A DNA stretch of 64,000 bases from Cherax quadricarinatus (Eukaryota > Arthropoda > Malacostraca > Decapoda > Parastacidae), in NCBI RefSeq assembly GCF_038502225.1, contig NC_091378.1:7442231-7506230 (forward strand), written 5' to 3'. This document shows, in pieces, positions 19,092-30,436 of the stretch (the first letter of the stretch is position 1; every line of letters starts with the position of its first letter). The translations under genes were made by a program, and so were the position numbers. Under the pieces are notes generated by a model, which worked only from the letters and a program-made list of their open reading frames with translations, was not told the DNA's origin and did no database searches.

Positions 19092-19251
19092 TTGTAAATG
19101 AATGGTTCAGAGAACCGACATGTTGATAAATTAGACACATGTGCAACTCTTGGGTATCTTTATTGAGGAAACGTTTCGCCACAGATTGGCTTCATCAGTC
19201 CATACAAAGGAGAATCTTGAAGAACAGGAGGAGAATGAGGTAATCAGTCCC
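19092..19251 (-). mobile_element. Solo PLE terminal repeat, class A, 11-bp TSD
   Basis: A 160-bp unit flanked by TCTGATATCCT at 19081-19091 and 19252-19262. Removing it restores the RTE-like sequence on both sides, so the insertion is younger than that LINE. Minus strand: gggactgattacctcattct, the hammerhead at 19161-19204, gttgcacatgtgtctaattt and an accattcatttacaa end. Confidence 0.9.
19161..19204 (-). ncRNA. Hammerhead ribozyme-like motif, class A (C3-G8)
   Basis: Minus strand: TATGGA, core CTGATGA, extra A, stem II GCCA/TGGC around ATCTG, GAAAC, triplet GTT, TCC then a bulge and ATA. It is the same fold as 10187-10230 with a changed stem II loop, inside an insertion with a clear TSD. 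Confidence 0.67.
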
Positions 19252-19784
19252 TCTGATATCCTACTCTCCGTCTTACTCTTAATTCTTTCAATAATAACTC
19301 TACCATACACTTTACCAGGTATACTCAACAGACTTATTCCTCTATAATTTTTGCACTCTCTTTTGTCCCCTTTGCCTTTATACAAAGGAACTACGCGCGC
19401 TCCCTGCCAATCCCTAGGTATCTTACCCTCTTCCATACATTTATTAAATAATAGTGCCAACCACTCCAAAACTATATCCCCACCTGCTTTTAACATTTCT
19501 GTCTTTATCCCATCAATCCCAGCTGTGTAGATATTATAGTTAATTTGATCTCAATGCCGATGTGAAGGTGACACTTTTTAATGTAACTTGATGTATTTTC
19601 ATGATCTTGAAGGACACTGTTGTCTCTCTCCCTCTGCTTCAAATTTCCTCTCCACTGACAGAGAAATATTCATCTTCTTCGCATATTTATTTTCCTGGGA
19701 AGAAGATTCTTTTTGATAGTCTTTTCTTCTCTCATTCATATTCGGCTTCTTTTAATTTTTGCACGGAATTTTTCTTTCATGTAA

Positions 19785-19788
<4 letters not shown>

Positions 19789-19859
<71 letters not shown>

Positions 19860-19873
19860 CACACACACACACA
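19789..19873. repeat. (CT)n-(AC)n compound microsatellite
   Basis: About 67 bp of CT followed by a short AC run. ORFs here are repeat artefacts. Confidence 0.96.
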
Positions 19874-19875
19874 AA

Positions 19876-19960
19876 CCCTAGTAGCAGCCAGCGTAGAGGC
19901 AAGTACTAGGAGCTGTGAATCGACCCCCTGCAACCACATGTAGGTGAGTACACAAATTCC
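19876..19960 (+). mobile_element. (AC)-tailed CR1-like LINE family 2, 3' end
   Basis: cctagtagcagccagcgtag, gagctgtgaatcgaccccct, gcaaccacatgtaggtgagt, acac: the last part of family 2, joined to a microsatellite on its left. Confidence 0.7.
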
Positions 19961-20116
19961 CTTGTATTCCCAGCCAGAAATGCTGCCTTCGTCCTAGTGA
20001 AAGGCTCGTGTTCCAAGGGATTTTAACTCCCCTTCCTCGGATGAAACATCATCTCCCATGCCCCTACTGGCCTTGCGCTTTTCAGTGATAATTGTTTTGT
20101 GAACCTCAGGTCTGTG

Positions 20117-20532
20117 GGGTAGCTTTTGCGAACCTCAGGTCTGTGGGGTAGTTCTCTTTTGAACCCTGTGCCTGTGGGTAGTTTTTTGAACCCTGGGTCT
20201 GTGGGTAGTTTTTTGAACCCTGGGTCTGTGGGTAGTTTTTTGAACCCTGTGCCTGTGGGTAGTTTTTTGAACCCTGGGTCTGTGGGTAGTTTTTTGAACC
20301 CTGTGTCTGTGGGTAGTTTTTTGAACCCTGGGTCTGTGGGTAGTTTTTTGAACCCTGTGCCTGTGGGTAGTTTTTTGAACCCTGGGTCTGTGGGTAGTTT
20401 TTTGAACCCTGTGCCTGTGGGTAGTTTTTTGAACCCTGGGTCTGTGGGTAGTTTTTTGAACCCTGTGCCTGTGGGTAGTTTTTTGAACCCTGGGTCTGTG
20501 GGTAGTTTTTTGAACCCTGGGTCTGTGGGTAA
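20117..20532. repeat. 27-bp minisatellite (gaaccctgggtctgtgggta...)
   Basis: About 15 units of 27 bp, alternating between ccctgggtctg and ccctgtgcctg variants. Because 27 is a multiple of three, frames on both strands stay open (a nine-residue GSVGSFLNP repeat on plus, a QGSKNYPQT repeat on minus); no other sign of a gene. Confidence 0.95.
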
Positions 20533-20669
20533 ATTACAAGCTTGACCTTAGTTTTATTCAGCTTATCGAGCAATTAATGCTACCCTTCCCTTGGATCAAA
20601 CCTGAATATAATCCAATCCCAAGGCTCTGTGTGACCCTTCCGGTTTTAGTGCTTCCCACTCGTGAAGAT

Positions 20670-20925
20670 AATGGCTTACACTCTGTTGGAGTGTGAGCAA
20701 GGAAATATTTGTGAAGGGATTCAGGAAAACCGGTTAGCCGGACTCGAGTCCTGGAGGTGGACCGTAAAGTGCTTGCGCTCGGAAGGAGTGGGAGGTATTT
20801 GTAGTATCGGCGCCTCTGTGCCAAGACAGTGATGGAGCGAGTGATGGAGGCGTTTTTTCTTTTTCGGGTCAGCCTGACTCGGTGGGAGACGGGCGGTGTG
20901 TCAAAAAATATATACCAATATACTT
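20670..20925 (+). mobile_element. RTE-like LINE 3' UTR copy
   Basis: ctgttggagtgtgagcaagg, gaagggattcaggaaaacc, gactcgagtcctggaggtgg, ggcgcctctgtgccaagaca, then ctttttcgggtcagcctgac, tcggtgggagacgg. This is the plus orientation of the 3' UTR at 59548-59880. Confidence 0.85.
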
Positions 20926-21169
20926 TAATTGATGTGTAATTACATTTCAGATGAATTTTCAGTTGTCCAATTTTGACTGAGTTTCGCGAGCTAATTAGCT
21001 TCATTGGCTAATTAGTCTTGGCATTAAACCCGTAGCGGTTATACAGCACCAAGGAGGAATGGGAGGCAGCTAGGTTCGACGCAAGGAAGGGGAACTTTCT
21101 ACAAGGGAAAAAATTAAAAATTTCTTGCGTGCAGTCTTTTGTGTAGCGTAGTTTGTGTAGCGTCATGTA

Positions 21170-21270
21170 GCGAATGCGAAATAACCGGGGAATTGTTTGT
21201 ATAACGTAATCAACACGTTTCGCTCTGTGAGGTGTTTCATCACATTTGTATGAAATGATGGCGGTGATTT
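21170..21270 (-). mobile_element. Possible diverged PLE end
   Basis: The minus strand reads TGTGATGAAACACCTCACAG then AGCGAAACGTGTTG. It has a TGATGA core, a potential stem II and GAAACGT, but stem I does not pair well. Confidence 0.35.
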
Positions 21271-21447
21271 TCTTCCTGTTTTTCATTTTGAGGTGAAAGT
21301 TTACGTTTTTTTTTTGTGTTTACAATGTTGAACTTGTCGAAGAAAAGTTGCAGTTTTATGTTAAGTAATTTAAGTAGGTATTCGATCAGCCTTGCTATGC
21401 TTCATTTGATGGAGGTCAAGGCCGTAGTTTTTTCTATGCACTGACCG

Positions 21448-21605
21448 TCTCTACCGCGGTAGGGTGACCCGAAAAAGAAGAAACACACTCACGATTACTC
21501 ACTCCATCACTGTCTTTCCAGAGGCGCACCGATACCACAGTTCAAAATTGCAGATATCCCCCCACAATCTTCAGAGTGCAGGTACTGTATTTTCTACTTC
21601 CAGAA
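21448..21605 (-). mobile_element. RTE-like LINE 3' UTR copy
   Basis: accgtctctaccgcggtagg, gtgacccgaaaaagaagaaa, ccatcactgtctttccagag and cagagtgcaggtactgtatt match the 3' UTR family on the minus strand. Confidence 0.85.
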
Positions 21606-22288
21606 CTCAACTGGTAGCTCTCAGCCTATATCTTTTAGCCTATAAAGATTTACGGATAGGGCCGGATGAATATGCAAATCTACTTAAGCCTGCAGCCACT
21701 ATTTACTTAGCAGTAAATAGGTACCTGAGCATAGGAATTTAAACGTGCTGGCCATTTTCACTCCTCAGTAAATAGGTACATTGGTATTAGTCGACGGTAC
21801 TGAGACTTGTGTGTCTTAATTATTCTATAATTGCAGCAAAGGTTTGAAAATAAAAACTGAGATAGGAAAATAGCTCTTAGGCTGATAATTCATTAGCGTG
21901 AAAAAAGGAAATTGAGCAAAGTTATTGTCGGGAAAATTGTCCTTTATTTATGTTGAAGATTTATCAGATGAATGTTCTTTAAATATTCTGAGTTCACTCA
22001 ACAGGTAAGTGTTATTTTAGGTAAAACCGCTTCATAATTTTCATCTTTAGTGCGTCTTGTTATTTTTTGAGGCTACAGTACCCATTAGTACAACAGTTTT
22101 GAATTTCTGTGAGTGTGTCGGATTTCCAAGTTTCTTGAGGCTGATTTAATATATTGAGAGACTGTTTGGTATTTTCTTTTTCATACATCGTGAAGGTCCT
22201 GCCTCTCTTCTGGTGGAAACCTTGTATTTTATGGTGCAGAATTATTTTCAGCAAAATTTGTGTATTTTAGGGGAGCCTAGATTGATAA
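21606..22288. other. Non-coding DNA with a faint SINE-like body
   Basis: Two diverged strings resembling the SINE S1 body (taaataggtacctgagcata; aggtacattggtattagtcg) near 21713-21795. Otherwise nothing recognised. Confidence 0.4.
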
Positions 22289-22290
22289 TC

Positions 22291-22540
22291 CGGTGGGTGT
22301 CACTCTGCCACCCTTGACTGCCACTCTGCCACCCTTGACTGCCACTCTGCCACCCTTGACTGCCACTCTGCCACCCTTGACTACCACTCTGCCACCCCTG
22401 ACTGCCACTCTGCCACCCTTGACTGCCACTCTGCCACCCTTGACTACCACTCTGCCACCCCTGACTGCCACTCTGCCACCCTTGACTGCCACTCTGCCAC
22501 CCTTGACTACCACTCTGCCACCCTTGACTGCCATAGTAGC
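22291..22540. repeat. 21-bp minisatellite (tgccactctgccacccttga c)
   Basis: About 12 units. Variant units with tac and cccctg occur at regular intervals, suggesting duplication of blocks of three. The period of 21 keeps several frames open; not a gene. Confidence 0.95.
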
Positions 22541-22559
22541 CACCATTTACCTGTGAATT

Positions 22560-25530
22560 CGCAAAAAAACACAAATGTCAGCCTAAATAATAAACATTTT
22601 AATTAAGTTTCACATTCTATTTTCCAGGTCATAAAATATCAGATTTATGATCTTATAATTAGACGAGGTAATATTTGAGAATTCCACTTATTATTAATTA
22701 GACATTACGAAATGTGTTATTTAAAAAAATGATCACTTACTGTAGTAAAATATTTTTTTTGTAGCTTCGTGCCAGTTAAATTCCTAAAACTTACGAGAAA
22801 CGAAAGGATAAGTGGACAAACCAAGGTCAGACAAGGCTGCAATAACGACTTGTTGAAAAAGATTAATAGCTGGGAGAGTAAGACAAGCTGATGGAGGTGA
22901 CATCAGACACTGATTCTGTATTCGATTTTTGAAGACTTCACCTATAATACATCAAACATTTGAACCTCAAATGAGGTTCATGAGTGTTATTCATCGCATG
23001 GTGGTAAAGAATGTTGTAAAACTGTCTAAATAAATTTCTCTGCTTCAGGTCTGTCATGATTTGTGGTTTCCTGTGATGTGTCATGTTTGCTTAGACGTGA
23101 AGGTGACAGTCTAGGTCAGGAATATGTAGAGATTCGAATTTCGAATAAGACGACGAGAGGTGTCGTAAGATGGGAAGGAAGAAGGATAAGGAAGGATGGA
23201 AATGACTGGAAAAGGATTGGAAGGAGGGGAAGAGGAGGAATCAAGGCAAGTGGCCCAACCACTTCGGGACATGTGGTACCGAAGTACTGGAGACGTAGAT
23301 GGAGAGGCTTGTATGATGTTACTTGGCTCACTAGGAGAGGATGGCGAAGGCAGCGGTAGGAGCTGGGAGTGTCAGGAGGCAGCAAGCAGGATGAGTTGGT
23401 TATTGTCTAGAACCGTTTTTCAGTGCATTGAATTGTTTTCCAGAGATTTGTATCACATGTATGGGAGAGCTGTAGTAGTATTCGTTGGTTTGAAGTTGGT
23501 GGAGTATCTGGTTGTAGGTAGGGTATGGTCTTTCTTCGCTTTGGTACGATGCATTGTTGTCTTGGAGATGTTGGATGAGTTCTAGGTGAGTCATTCTTGC
23601 GGGGTAAGTAGAGATTTGGTGCCTGATAATGAGAGAACACCATTTATTAAGACAAGAAAACTTACGTCGATGCTGTCAGTAGGATATACCTCTAACTTAA
23701 AAAAAAAAAAAAATTGCCTTGAATTCTAATCGAGAATATCACAAATGCAGTCACGAACTCTCCAGCACCACTGAAAATTGTAATGGTGCAGCACCACTGA
23801 AAATTGTAATGGTGTTAGGCTTCAGAAAAAAAGTACCTCATTGAGTAATTCCATGACCTGGTATCTGCTGCTCCTGTGATGAAATCTATTTAAAGCGTCA
23901 GCAGCAACGTCTGCATCGTAAGAAACATAATTCAGCGGTACCAGTTCATTTGATACACGAATGGCGTAGGCTATTACAGACAATTTCGATCAAGTATTTC
24001 TTCGTCCAGTGGGCTAAAATCAACCCAATCCTTTGAATTATTAGTGAGGCAGACATCCTCATAGCCTGATAACATTCAGGATAATGCCACAGTTAAGACT
24101 TACAAAGGAAAATGTTAAGGAATCTGCATCATTCTGTATTTTTCTATTATACTCTGATGAAGTATAAATTCCAGAAATGCCAGAAACCATTGTGAAAAAT
24201 GTTGTTCCTCTTAAGATTTTTAGCACAATGTATCCTTTCGGAAACAATATGAAATGATTTTGATTTCTTGACAAGTGTTTCCTTAAAGCCGTTTACAAGA
24301 GAGCAAAATGTATTTTTCCCAGATTACAAGAGCACTGGAGTAGAGACTGTCAGGATCTGAGTGGCCGGTATATTTGATGAACTTATGTGGGAACTGAAAG
24401 ACCGATCACAAAGAAACAGGACATTTTAAAAGTGGGTGGAAGACTTAGGAAACCAATATCACTGATGATTTTCAATACAGACGAACGGCAAAGTTAGTGA
24501 GCAGTACATATGTGGACAGTCAGCTAAATGCCAGGTATTGTCTCGTTAATCTAAAGTCAGTTCACAACCTGTGTAGAGAGACCTTGGAAAGAACAAAAAG
24601 GAACAATACCGTGACTGGAACACTATACAGATAACCCGCACATGTTAGAGAGGAGCTTCCGACGACGTTTCGGTCGGACTTGGACCATTTGTAAAGGGTC
24701 TAAGTCGGGTCATCATATGACTAAGACTCGCGTCAGGAAACACTTGCCCTGTTTCCTGACAAACCTTACCTAACTTAACCTTGGAGAGGTTTCTAAAAGG
24801 GTTACATGGTCACCATCACAAACAAGGACTATGGAATGGTACATATGGACTGACATGAATATCCAAGGCAAATTATACATACAAGTATGTGAATAAGACA
24901 TGAAATTTATGGAGTTTACTAAGACGACTTTTTTCCATTACCTCGTGTATGAAATGTATTTTCAGTAAATGTCGTAGATTTCATATTGGATGGACATGTT
25001 TATCGAAACGTTCAAGAGAAACGTAACAGATTGTTGAAGGACGATGCATTTCCTGAGGATGTTATTACCCCGATTGAAGGGGTAACATCGGGTATTAAAT
25101 ATGATGCAACTAATGGACAGGTCACACGTCGAGGACATTCAACAGTTAGAAGAAGTATCATAGTTGCTAAACATTGACACGGAGCTTCATAATTGCTGTC
25201 AGCTCACTTGCTCACTGGTTGTGATACGGCGGTAAGTTGCTGTGGCATAGACAAAACTAGGCCTGCAAGGCTTTAGAAGCAATAAAGCACTTGAAAATTC
25301 TTGTAGACACCCACAGCAAGCTAGCTTTTAGTGAAGCTTGTTATGGTCAGAATTGTGAAGCTGGAGAAAATGTCGAAGATCCTTTACAAAGTATCTCTCT
25401 CAAGGGAACGAAAAAAGTTGCAGAACTTTTGCCAAATCTTGAAACTATACTTCTGGTTTCTGAGGTACTGGATGAAAACACACAGGACTAATTGTCAGTC
25501 ATGTATATGGAGGATTACTCGGGATGAGGG
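22560..25530. other. Longest stretch without recognisable mobile DNA; small unassigned ORFs
   Basis: Contains ORFs of 98-129 codons at 23063-23359 and 23196-23585 (plus), 63 codons at 24986-25177 and 66 codons at 25291-25491 (plus). The last has balanced, protein-like composition (EDPLQSISLKGTKKVAELLP). None matches a family I recognise. A short duplicated string, cagcaccactgaaaattgta, occurs twice near 23761-23815. A class E repeat lies at 24610-24700. Confidence 0.4.
24610..24700 (-). mobile_element. Class E repeat (GACGTTTCGGTC type)
   Basis: Minus strand: atggtccaagtccgaccg, aaacgtcg, tcggaagctcctctctaac, tgtgcgggttatctg. A GGTC/GACC hairpin precedes GAAACGTC, as in the PLE ends, but the core is not NTGATNA. 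Another copy is at 49395-49510 and a relative at 59395-59460. Confidence 0.6.
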
Positions 25531-25535
25531 CAGTA

Positions 25536-25748
25536 TCGTATGACCCTTGTGGGCTTAGCGCTTAGTTATAATTTTAATAATCCGGACGAGGAACCTCTTG
25601 AACTAGATACACTGAAGTTTGGGTGAAAGAATGGCAAGACTGACACGACACTGAAGTTTCTCTACCTCATAATGCTTGGGCTGCACCACGAGAGACATTA
25701 TATGACCCCTAGGTGGTTTAACGCTTCATTTTTTGGATTATAATACAC
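25536..25748 (+). repeat. Two copies of the AGCGCT short repeat
   Basis: tatgacccttgtgggcttag cgcttagttataattttaat at 25537-25580, and a second diverged copy, tatgacccctaggtggttta, at 25692-25745. Confidence 0.5.
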
Positions 25749-25904
25749 CACGAGAGGTTCTGAAATTGATCCAGTGCAGCTGCAGCAGTGATCATCTCTC
25801 CTCATCTTATAGATGTACGTTCGCAGCTGCTTACTTTTTCCTTGTTCTTTGTTTTGTAAATATGGAGAATCTTACAGCTGTTTAAACCATATGGCGAGGA
25901 AAGA

Positions 25905-26100
25905 TCTGGAAAGTGATGCAACTCAGGACTCTCACGGTAATGTTAGGGATGAAGTACAGTGTCTGCACTATGAAGGTAGAGTGGAGATATATTGCAGTTT
26001 TTTACTGTAGTATCGGTACGCCTCTGGCAAGACAGGGATGGAGTGAGTGATGATTAAAGTGTTTCTTCTTTTTCGGTGGGGAACGACCGATGTGTTGAAA
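25905..26100 (+). mobile_element. RTE-like LINE 3' UTR copy
   Basis: gatgaagtacagtgtctgca, tatcggtacgcctctggcaa, gacagggatggagtgagtga, tttcttctttttcggtgggg: a diverged member ending in an A run. Confidence 0.75.
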
Positions 26101-26271
26101 AAAAAATGATGAAATTATGAAGATTTTAGTTTAATATTTTAGTAATTCGTTAGTATTAAAGGAAAGGTTTAATGTAAAGGTGTTCAAGGGGAAAAATCCA
26201 GAACTTTTGCTTTTCCAACACACAAAAAAAAAAGGTTAAGAGATAGTCTTAGCTTCGGGAAGAGATATTAT

Positions 26272-26432
26272 CTGAAGAATGAGACACTCGTGTAACATTT
26301 GGGAATGTTTATTGAGGAAACGTTTCGCCAGTCAGTGGCTTCTTCGGTTGGACTGGAGCCACTGGCTGGCGAAACGTTTACTCAAAAAAATACCAAAATT
26401 ATGCCCAAGAATCTCATTCTTCAACTTTAAGA
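26272..26432. mobile_element. Palindromic PLE end pair, class A-like
   Basis: Arms meet at about 26345. The minus arm reads CCGAAGAAGCCACTGACTGG then CGAAACGTTTCC; the plus arm GGAGCCACTGGCTGGCGAAA then CGTTTACTC. Outer ends gaagaatgagacac and tctcattcttc are inverse repeats. The plus arm has lost the TGA of the core. Confidence 0.75.
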
Positions 26433-27044
26433 TTTTCTGTACCATTTACATAACACAGAGAAATTATCTGTACTATTACAAGGAAAAATTATTTAACTAG
26501 AATGAAGTATAACTTATTGGTAATGGACTGTGTCACATATACTGCCCTGTTTACTAATGAATAATAATTATTGAGGATCATACTACATTATACGTTTGAG
26601 TGGCATCTGTAGGGCCATGGTTAAATGTTTTAGTTAATGTTCTCTGAATCTGACCCGAAAATAAATGGATATTTTGTGAAAATTTAAATGTTGTCTAGTT
26701 GACTTGCTCTGACTTGTCTAATGTAAGGGTGCTGGGAAGGTGAGCAGCTCAGTGCTTGTAACAACTACGACATAATAAAGAGGACGGTCATCCTCCTCAA
26801 GGAAAGGTCTTTCTGAGGCCGGTGAGGGCTGCTTTTAACCCAAGGAATTGAGCCTGTTCTTCCATTCCTTCCATCAAACCTGAATACCGCCTATTCCTTC
26901 CTACTGGTTTATCGCTCCCCCATGAATTAAAATAAAGTGGCAGCCATCTTGGATATTTGATTTATATGTAGTCTTTCGAGCATCATTTTTAGCAATAATA
27001 TGGATTCAAATATTTAATATTTATGTCGATCTATATTTTTCTTA
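26433..27044. other. Non-coding DNA
   Basis: Near 26815-26920 it holds a diverged dispersed string (aaggaattgagcctgttctt) that recurs near 19990, 20575 and 51340. Nothing else recognised. Confidence 0.45.
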
Positions 27045-27105
27045 AACACATTGGCCGTCTCCCACCTAGAGAGGGCGGCCTACCCCCCCCCCCACAAAAA
27101 AAAGG
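27045..27105 (-). mobile_element. Short RTE-like LINE 3' terminus
   Basis: acacattggccgtctcccac, ctagagagggcggcctac, followed by a C run and an A run: only the last 60 bp or so of the 3' UTR family. Confidence 0.6.
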
Positions 27106-27279
27106 CATTCGCTATCAGTACCTTATTTGACCTGTATGGGTGAACGACTACCATCTTGGATTTCTCAGATTTCAAGAATGATAGAGCATGACTCACTAGG
27201 TTATCACTAGACGCTTTCAGTACCAGGAAAAATATGCACCTTAAAATACCAGAGGCATATATCTTTCCTCTAGACTACA

Positions 27280-27655
27280 CTGACCTGGTTACCAGACTAC
27301 ACTTGACCTGGTCACCAGACTACACTTGACATGGTCACCAGACTACACTTGACATGGTCACCAGACTACACTTGACATGGTCACCAGACTACACTTGACC
27401 TGGTCACCAGACTACTCTTGACATGGTCACCAGACTACACTTGACATGGTCACCAGACTACACTTGACATGGCCACCAGACTACACTTGACCTGGTCACC
27501 AGACTACTCTTGACATGGTCACCAGACTACACTTGACATGGTCACCAGACTACACTTGACATGGTCACCAGACTACACTTGACATGGTCACCAGAGTACA
27601 CTGACCTGGCCGCCAGACTACACTGACCTGGTCACCAGACTACACTGACTAGGTA
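27280..27655. repeat. 23-bp minisatellite (cttgacatggtcaccagactaca)
   Basis: About 16 units with point variants (ctggtc or atggtc, actac or actact). Confidence 0.95.
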
Positions 27656-27810
27656 TCACAAGTACAATTACAAAGAAGGTCTGCAGTACCCAGCAGTAAG
27701 ACAAGTCACCGGTAAAGAAGCTGTTAGAGTGATAAAGGCGAAGAAAAATACCAAGGTTAGGTTCTTGATCTCCCTTATATTACCACCACTAAAATTTATA
27801 GTATTTACAG

Positions 27811-27834
27811 TGTGTGTGTGTGTGTGTGTGTGTG
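27811..27834. repeat. (GT)n microsatellite
   Basis: A 24-bp GT run. Confidence 0.9.
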
Positions 27835-28050
27835 CATGGTAACACTCATCACAGAACGAGTGATCCATCCTGTCTTCTTTCTTCTTTCCCTACGATTCAC
27901 AAAATAAAAGACAAAACAGTAATCATATTTTGGTAGATGAAAACAATTCTTTAGAATTATTAACCCCAGGGATGACGGCTCCTGAGAAACAAGTAGTGCG
28001 TTTAATTTTTATCTTTGCTATTTTCCCCGTGATGATTCCTAAATCTTTTC

Positions 28051-28983
28051 CATGGCTGTAATGTTCCACTGTCAACCATGGCTGTAATGTTCCACTGTCA
28101 ACCATGGCTGTAATGTTCCACTGTCAACCATGGCTGTAATGTTCCACTGTCAACCATGGCTGTAATGTTCCACTGTCAACCATGGCTGTAATGTTCCACT
28201 GTCAACCATGGCTGTAATGTTCCACTGTCAACCATGGCTGTAATGTTCCACTGTCAACCATGGCTGTAATGTTCCACTGTCAACCATGGCTGTAATGTTC
28301 CACTGTCAACCATGGCTGTAATGTTCCACTGTCAACCATGGCTGTAATGTTCCACTGTCAACCATGGCTGTAATGTTCCACTGTCAACCATGGCTGTAAT
28401 GTTCCACTGTCAACCATGGCTGTAATGTTCCACTGTCAACCATGGCTGTAATGTTCCACTGTCAACCATGGCTGTAATGTTCCACTGTCAACCATGGCTG
28501 TAATGTTCCACTGTCAACCATGGCTGTAATGTTCCACTGTCAACCATGGCTGTAATGTTCCACTGTCAACCATGGCTGTAATGTTCCACTGTCAACCATG
28601 GCTGTAATGTTCCACTGTCAACCATGGCTGTAATGTTCCACTGTCAACCATGGCTGTAATGTTCCACTGTCAACCATGGCTGTAATGTTCCACTGTCAAC
28701 CATGGCTGTAATGTTCCACTGTCAACCATGGCTGTAATGTTCCACTGTCAACCATGGCTGTAATGTTCCACTGTCAACCATGGCTGTAATGTTCCACTGT
28801 CAACCATGGCTGTAATGTTCCACTGTCAACCATGGCTGTAATGTTCCACTGTCAACCATGGCTGTAATGTTCCACTGTCAACCATGGCTGTAATGTTCCA
28901 CTGTCAACCATGGCTGTAATGTTCCACTGTCAACCATGGCTGTAATGTTCCACTGTCAACCATGGCTGTAATGTTCCACTGTA
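28051..28983. repeat. 26-bp satellite-like array, apparently identical units
   Basis: About 36 head-to-tail copies of a 26-bp unit containing catggctgtaatgttccact then gtcaac. I see no substitution between units across 930 bp, unlike every other minisatellite here. The period is not a multiple of three and no ORF is maintained. Confidence 0.97.
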
Positions 28984-29324
28984 CCATCTTAAGATGGTCA
29001 TCATGGCTAATATTCCTGCACGATCATTATAATTTCAGAAATTAGCCTTCATAAATCAGTAATGAGCGCCTCGCCCCAGTATTATGTTCCTGGAGAAGCG
29101 CTAAACCAGTGAGGGAAACCGCGTGCTTGGGGAATGGGAGATGAGAGATAATTCAGGAAGTGAACGGGTCGTTCAGATCCTCGGATCAAGAGTGTCCAGC
29201 TTTGTAACTGCGGTGTTCGGCGACAGGGAGTAGGCAAATAAGACCCAATTTTAAAATACCCATATTGAAGCAACAGTAAAGATGTTAGAGTACTAGTTGA
29301 CTTTTGTCTTTGGATCAATGGTAT

Positions 29325-29535
29325 TTTCATTTTTTTAGCACATCGGCCTTTTCCCACCGAAGCAGGGTGACCCGAGAAAGAAGAAACACTTTAATCATCA
29401 CTCATTCCATCACTGTCTTGTCAGAGGTGTGCCGATACTATAGTTCAGAAACTGCAACATGTCTCCACCCCTCCAGGATGCAGGCACTGTACTTCCCACC
29501 TCCAGGACTCGAGTCCTGCTAAGTGGACTTGAGTC
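29325..29535 (-). mobile_element. RTE-like LINE 3' UTR copy
   Basis: agcacatcggccttttccca, ccgaagcagggtgacccgag, ttccatcactgtcttgtcag, gcaggcactgtacttcccac, ctccaggactcgagtcct. Confidence 0.88.
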
Positions 29536-29589
29536 CGGTATGTATATCTGTTTGTTTACTAATGCAGCGATGTGATTTGAGAGCTGGTA

Positions 29590-29850
29590 ACGCTGTCATG
29601 TTAGCATACACTACGTAGTAATGGTATCATGTTAACATATACTGTAGTTATGGTTTCATGTTAATATACAATATGTAGTGATACTATCATGTCAACATCC
29701 GCTACGTAGCGATGCTGTCATGTCTACATCCGCTACGTAGTGATGCTATTATGTCAACATCCGCTACGTGGCGATTCTATCATGTCAACATGATACGTAG
29801 CGATACTATCATGTCAACATCCGCTACCTAGCGATGGTATATCAACGTAC
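29590..29850. repeat. Degenerate 30-33 bp tandem (ctatcatgtcaacatccgct)
   Basis: About seven diverged units containing tatcatgtcaaca, ccgctacgtag and cgat. Divergence increases toward the edges. Confidence 0.8.
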
Positions 29851-30111
29851 ATTACTTGGTAATGTTATCATGGTAATATAACATTGTTTTGACATCATTA
29901 TCTTAAGATACGTTATGTAATAATTACATTTAATTAAATGTCGTCCAAAGCCTTCCTCCGGTAAGCCAAAGGCCAGAGTTAACCAATTAACGGGTTATCA
30001 CTTCCCTCTTGGCAGGTTTCAGTAAACCTTCAACTTGCTGTCTTAAATAAAACCATCACTGTTTTATTTTTATGATAGCGATTTAAGAAACTCTTATTTC
30101 CTGATAAAGAC

Positions 30112-30215
30112 AAGTGTACAACACTTGGGTATTTTTATTGCCAATACTAGCAATAAAGATACCCAGGTGTTGATACCCAATTGTTGCACACGTCTTGATC
30201 ATTAGTATGTCGGTG
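30112..30215. mobile_element. Small PLE-derived palindrome lacking the ribozyme
   Basis: gacaagtgtacaacacttgg, gtatttttattg, centre ccaatactag, caataaagatacccaggtgt, then ttgcacacgtcttgatca and tatgtcggtg. The distal part of a class B end is present in both orientations but the core, stem II and GAAAC are missing. Confidence 0.65.
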
Positions 30216-30436
30216 TTGCATACTGTCTAGTCTGTGATCCTATTTCGTGTGTTGTTTGGGGACCTATTTAACTTAGGCAGTTTTAACTGGTAATTATGTT
30301 ACGTGCAGCATGCTATCAAGTATGATCTTTTTCGTACATAATTAAAATAGTTTCTAGACTTCTCAGTGGTAACTCCTATGTACGTGATGTTCAGTGCTAG
30401 AGATAGAATTTTATAAGACTTTAATAGATTTTTTTT

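Larger units (their letters stand above)
17652..19530 (-). pseudogene. Decayed RTE-like LINE (copy B), RT region and 3' UTR
   Basis: The minus strand reads MLKAGGDIVLEWLALLFNKC, EGKIPRDWQGARVVPLYKGK, ISLLSIPGKVYGRVIIERI, then VKVGLRQGCVMSPWLFNIFI (motif B), LLFADDTVLLGD (motif C), KLRVNIGKSKVMKI and VFRYLGVDVSADG. Several stops and frameshifts are present. The 3' UTR ends with a ggtgggaatcggccgatgtg block (RTE 3' UTR family) next to (TA)n. It is 5'-truncated near 19530 and is a second copy of the element at 59548-63216. A PLE end is inserted at 19092-19251. Confidence 0.88.

Noticed and set aside
20106..20573. Pentapeptide-like or antifreeze-like repeat protein
   Set aside because: Both strands are open over the same 27-bp minisatellite with no coding sequence beyond it.
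21170..21270. Sixth hammerhead class
   Set aside because: TGATGA and GAAACGT are present, but stem I does not pair and there is only one copy in the window.
23063..23643. Overlapping ORFs on both strands as a host gene
   Set aside because: No recognisable motif, no clear splice pattern and open frames on both strands; not supported beyond an unassigned region.
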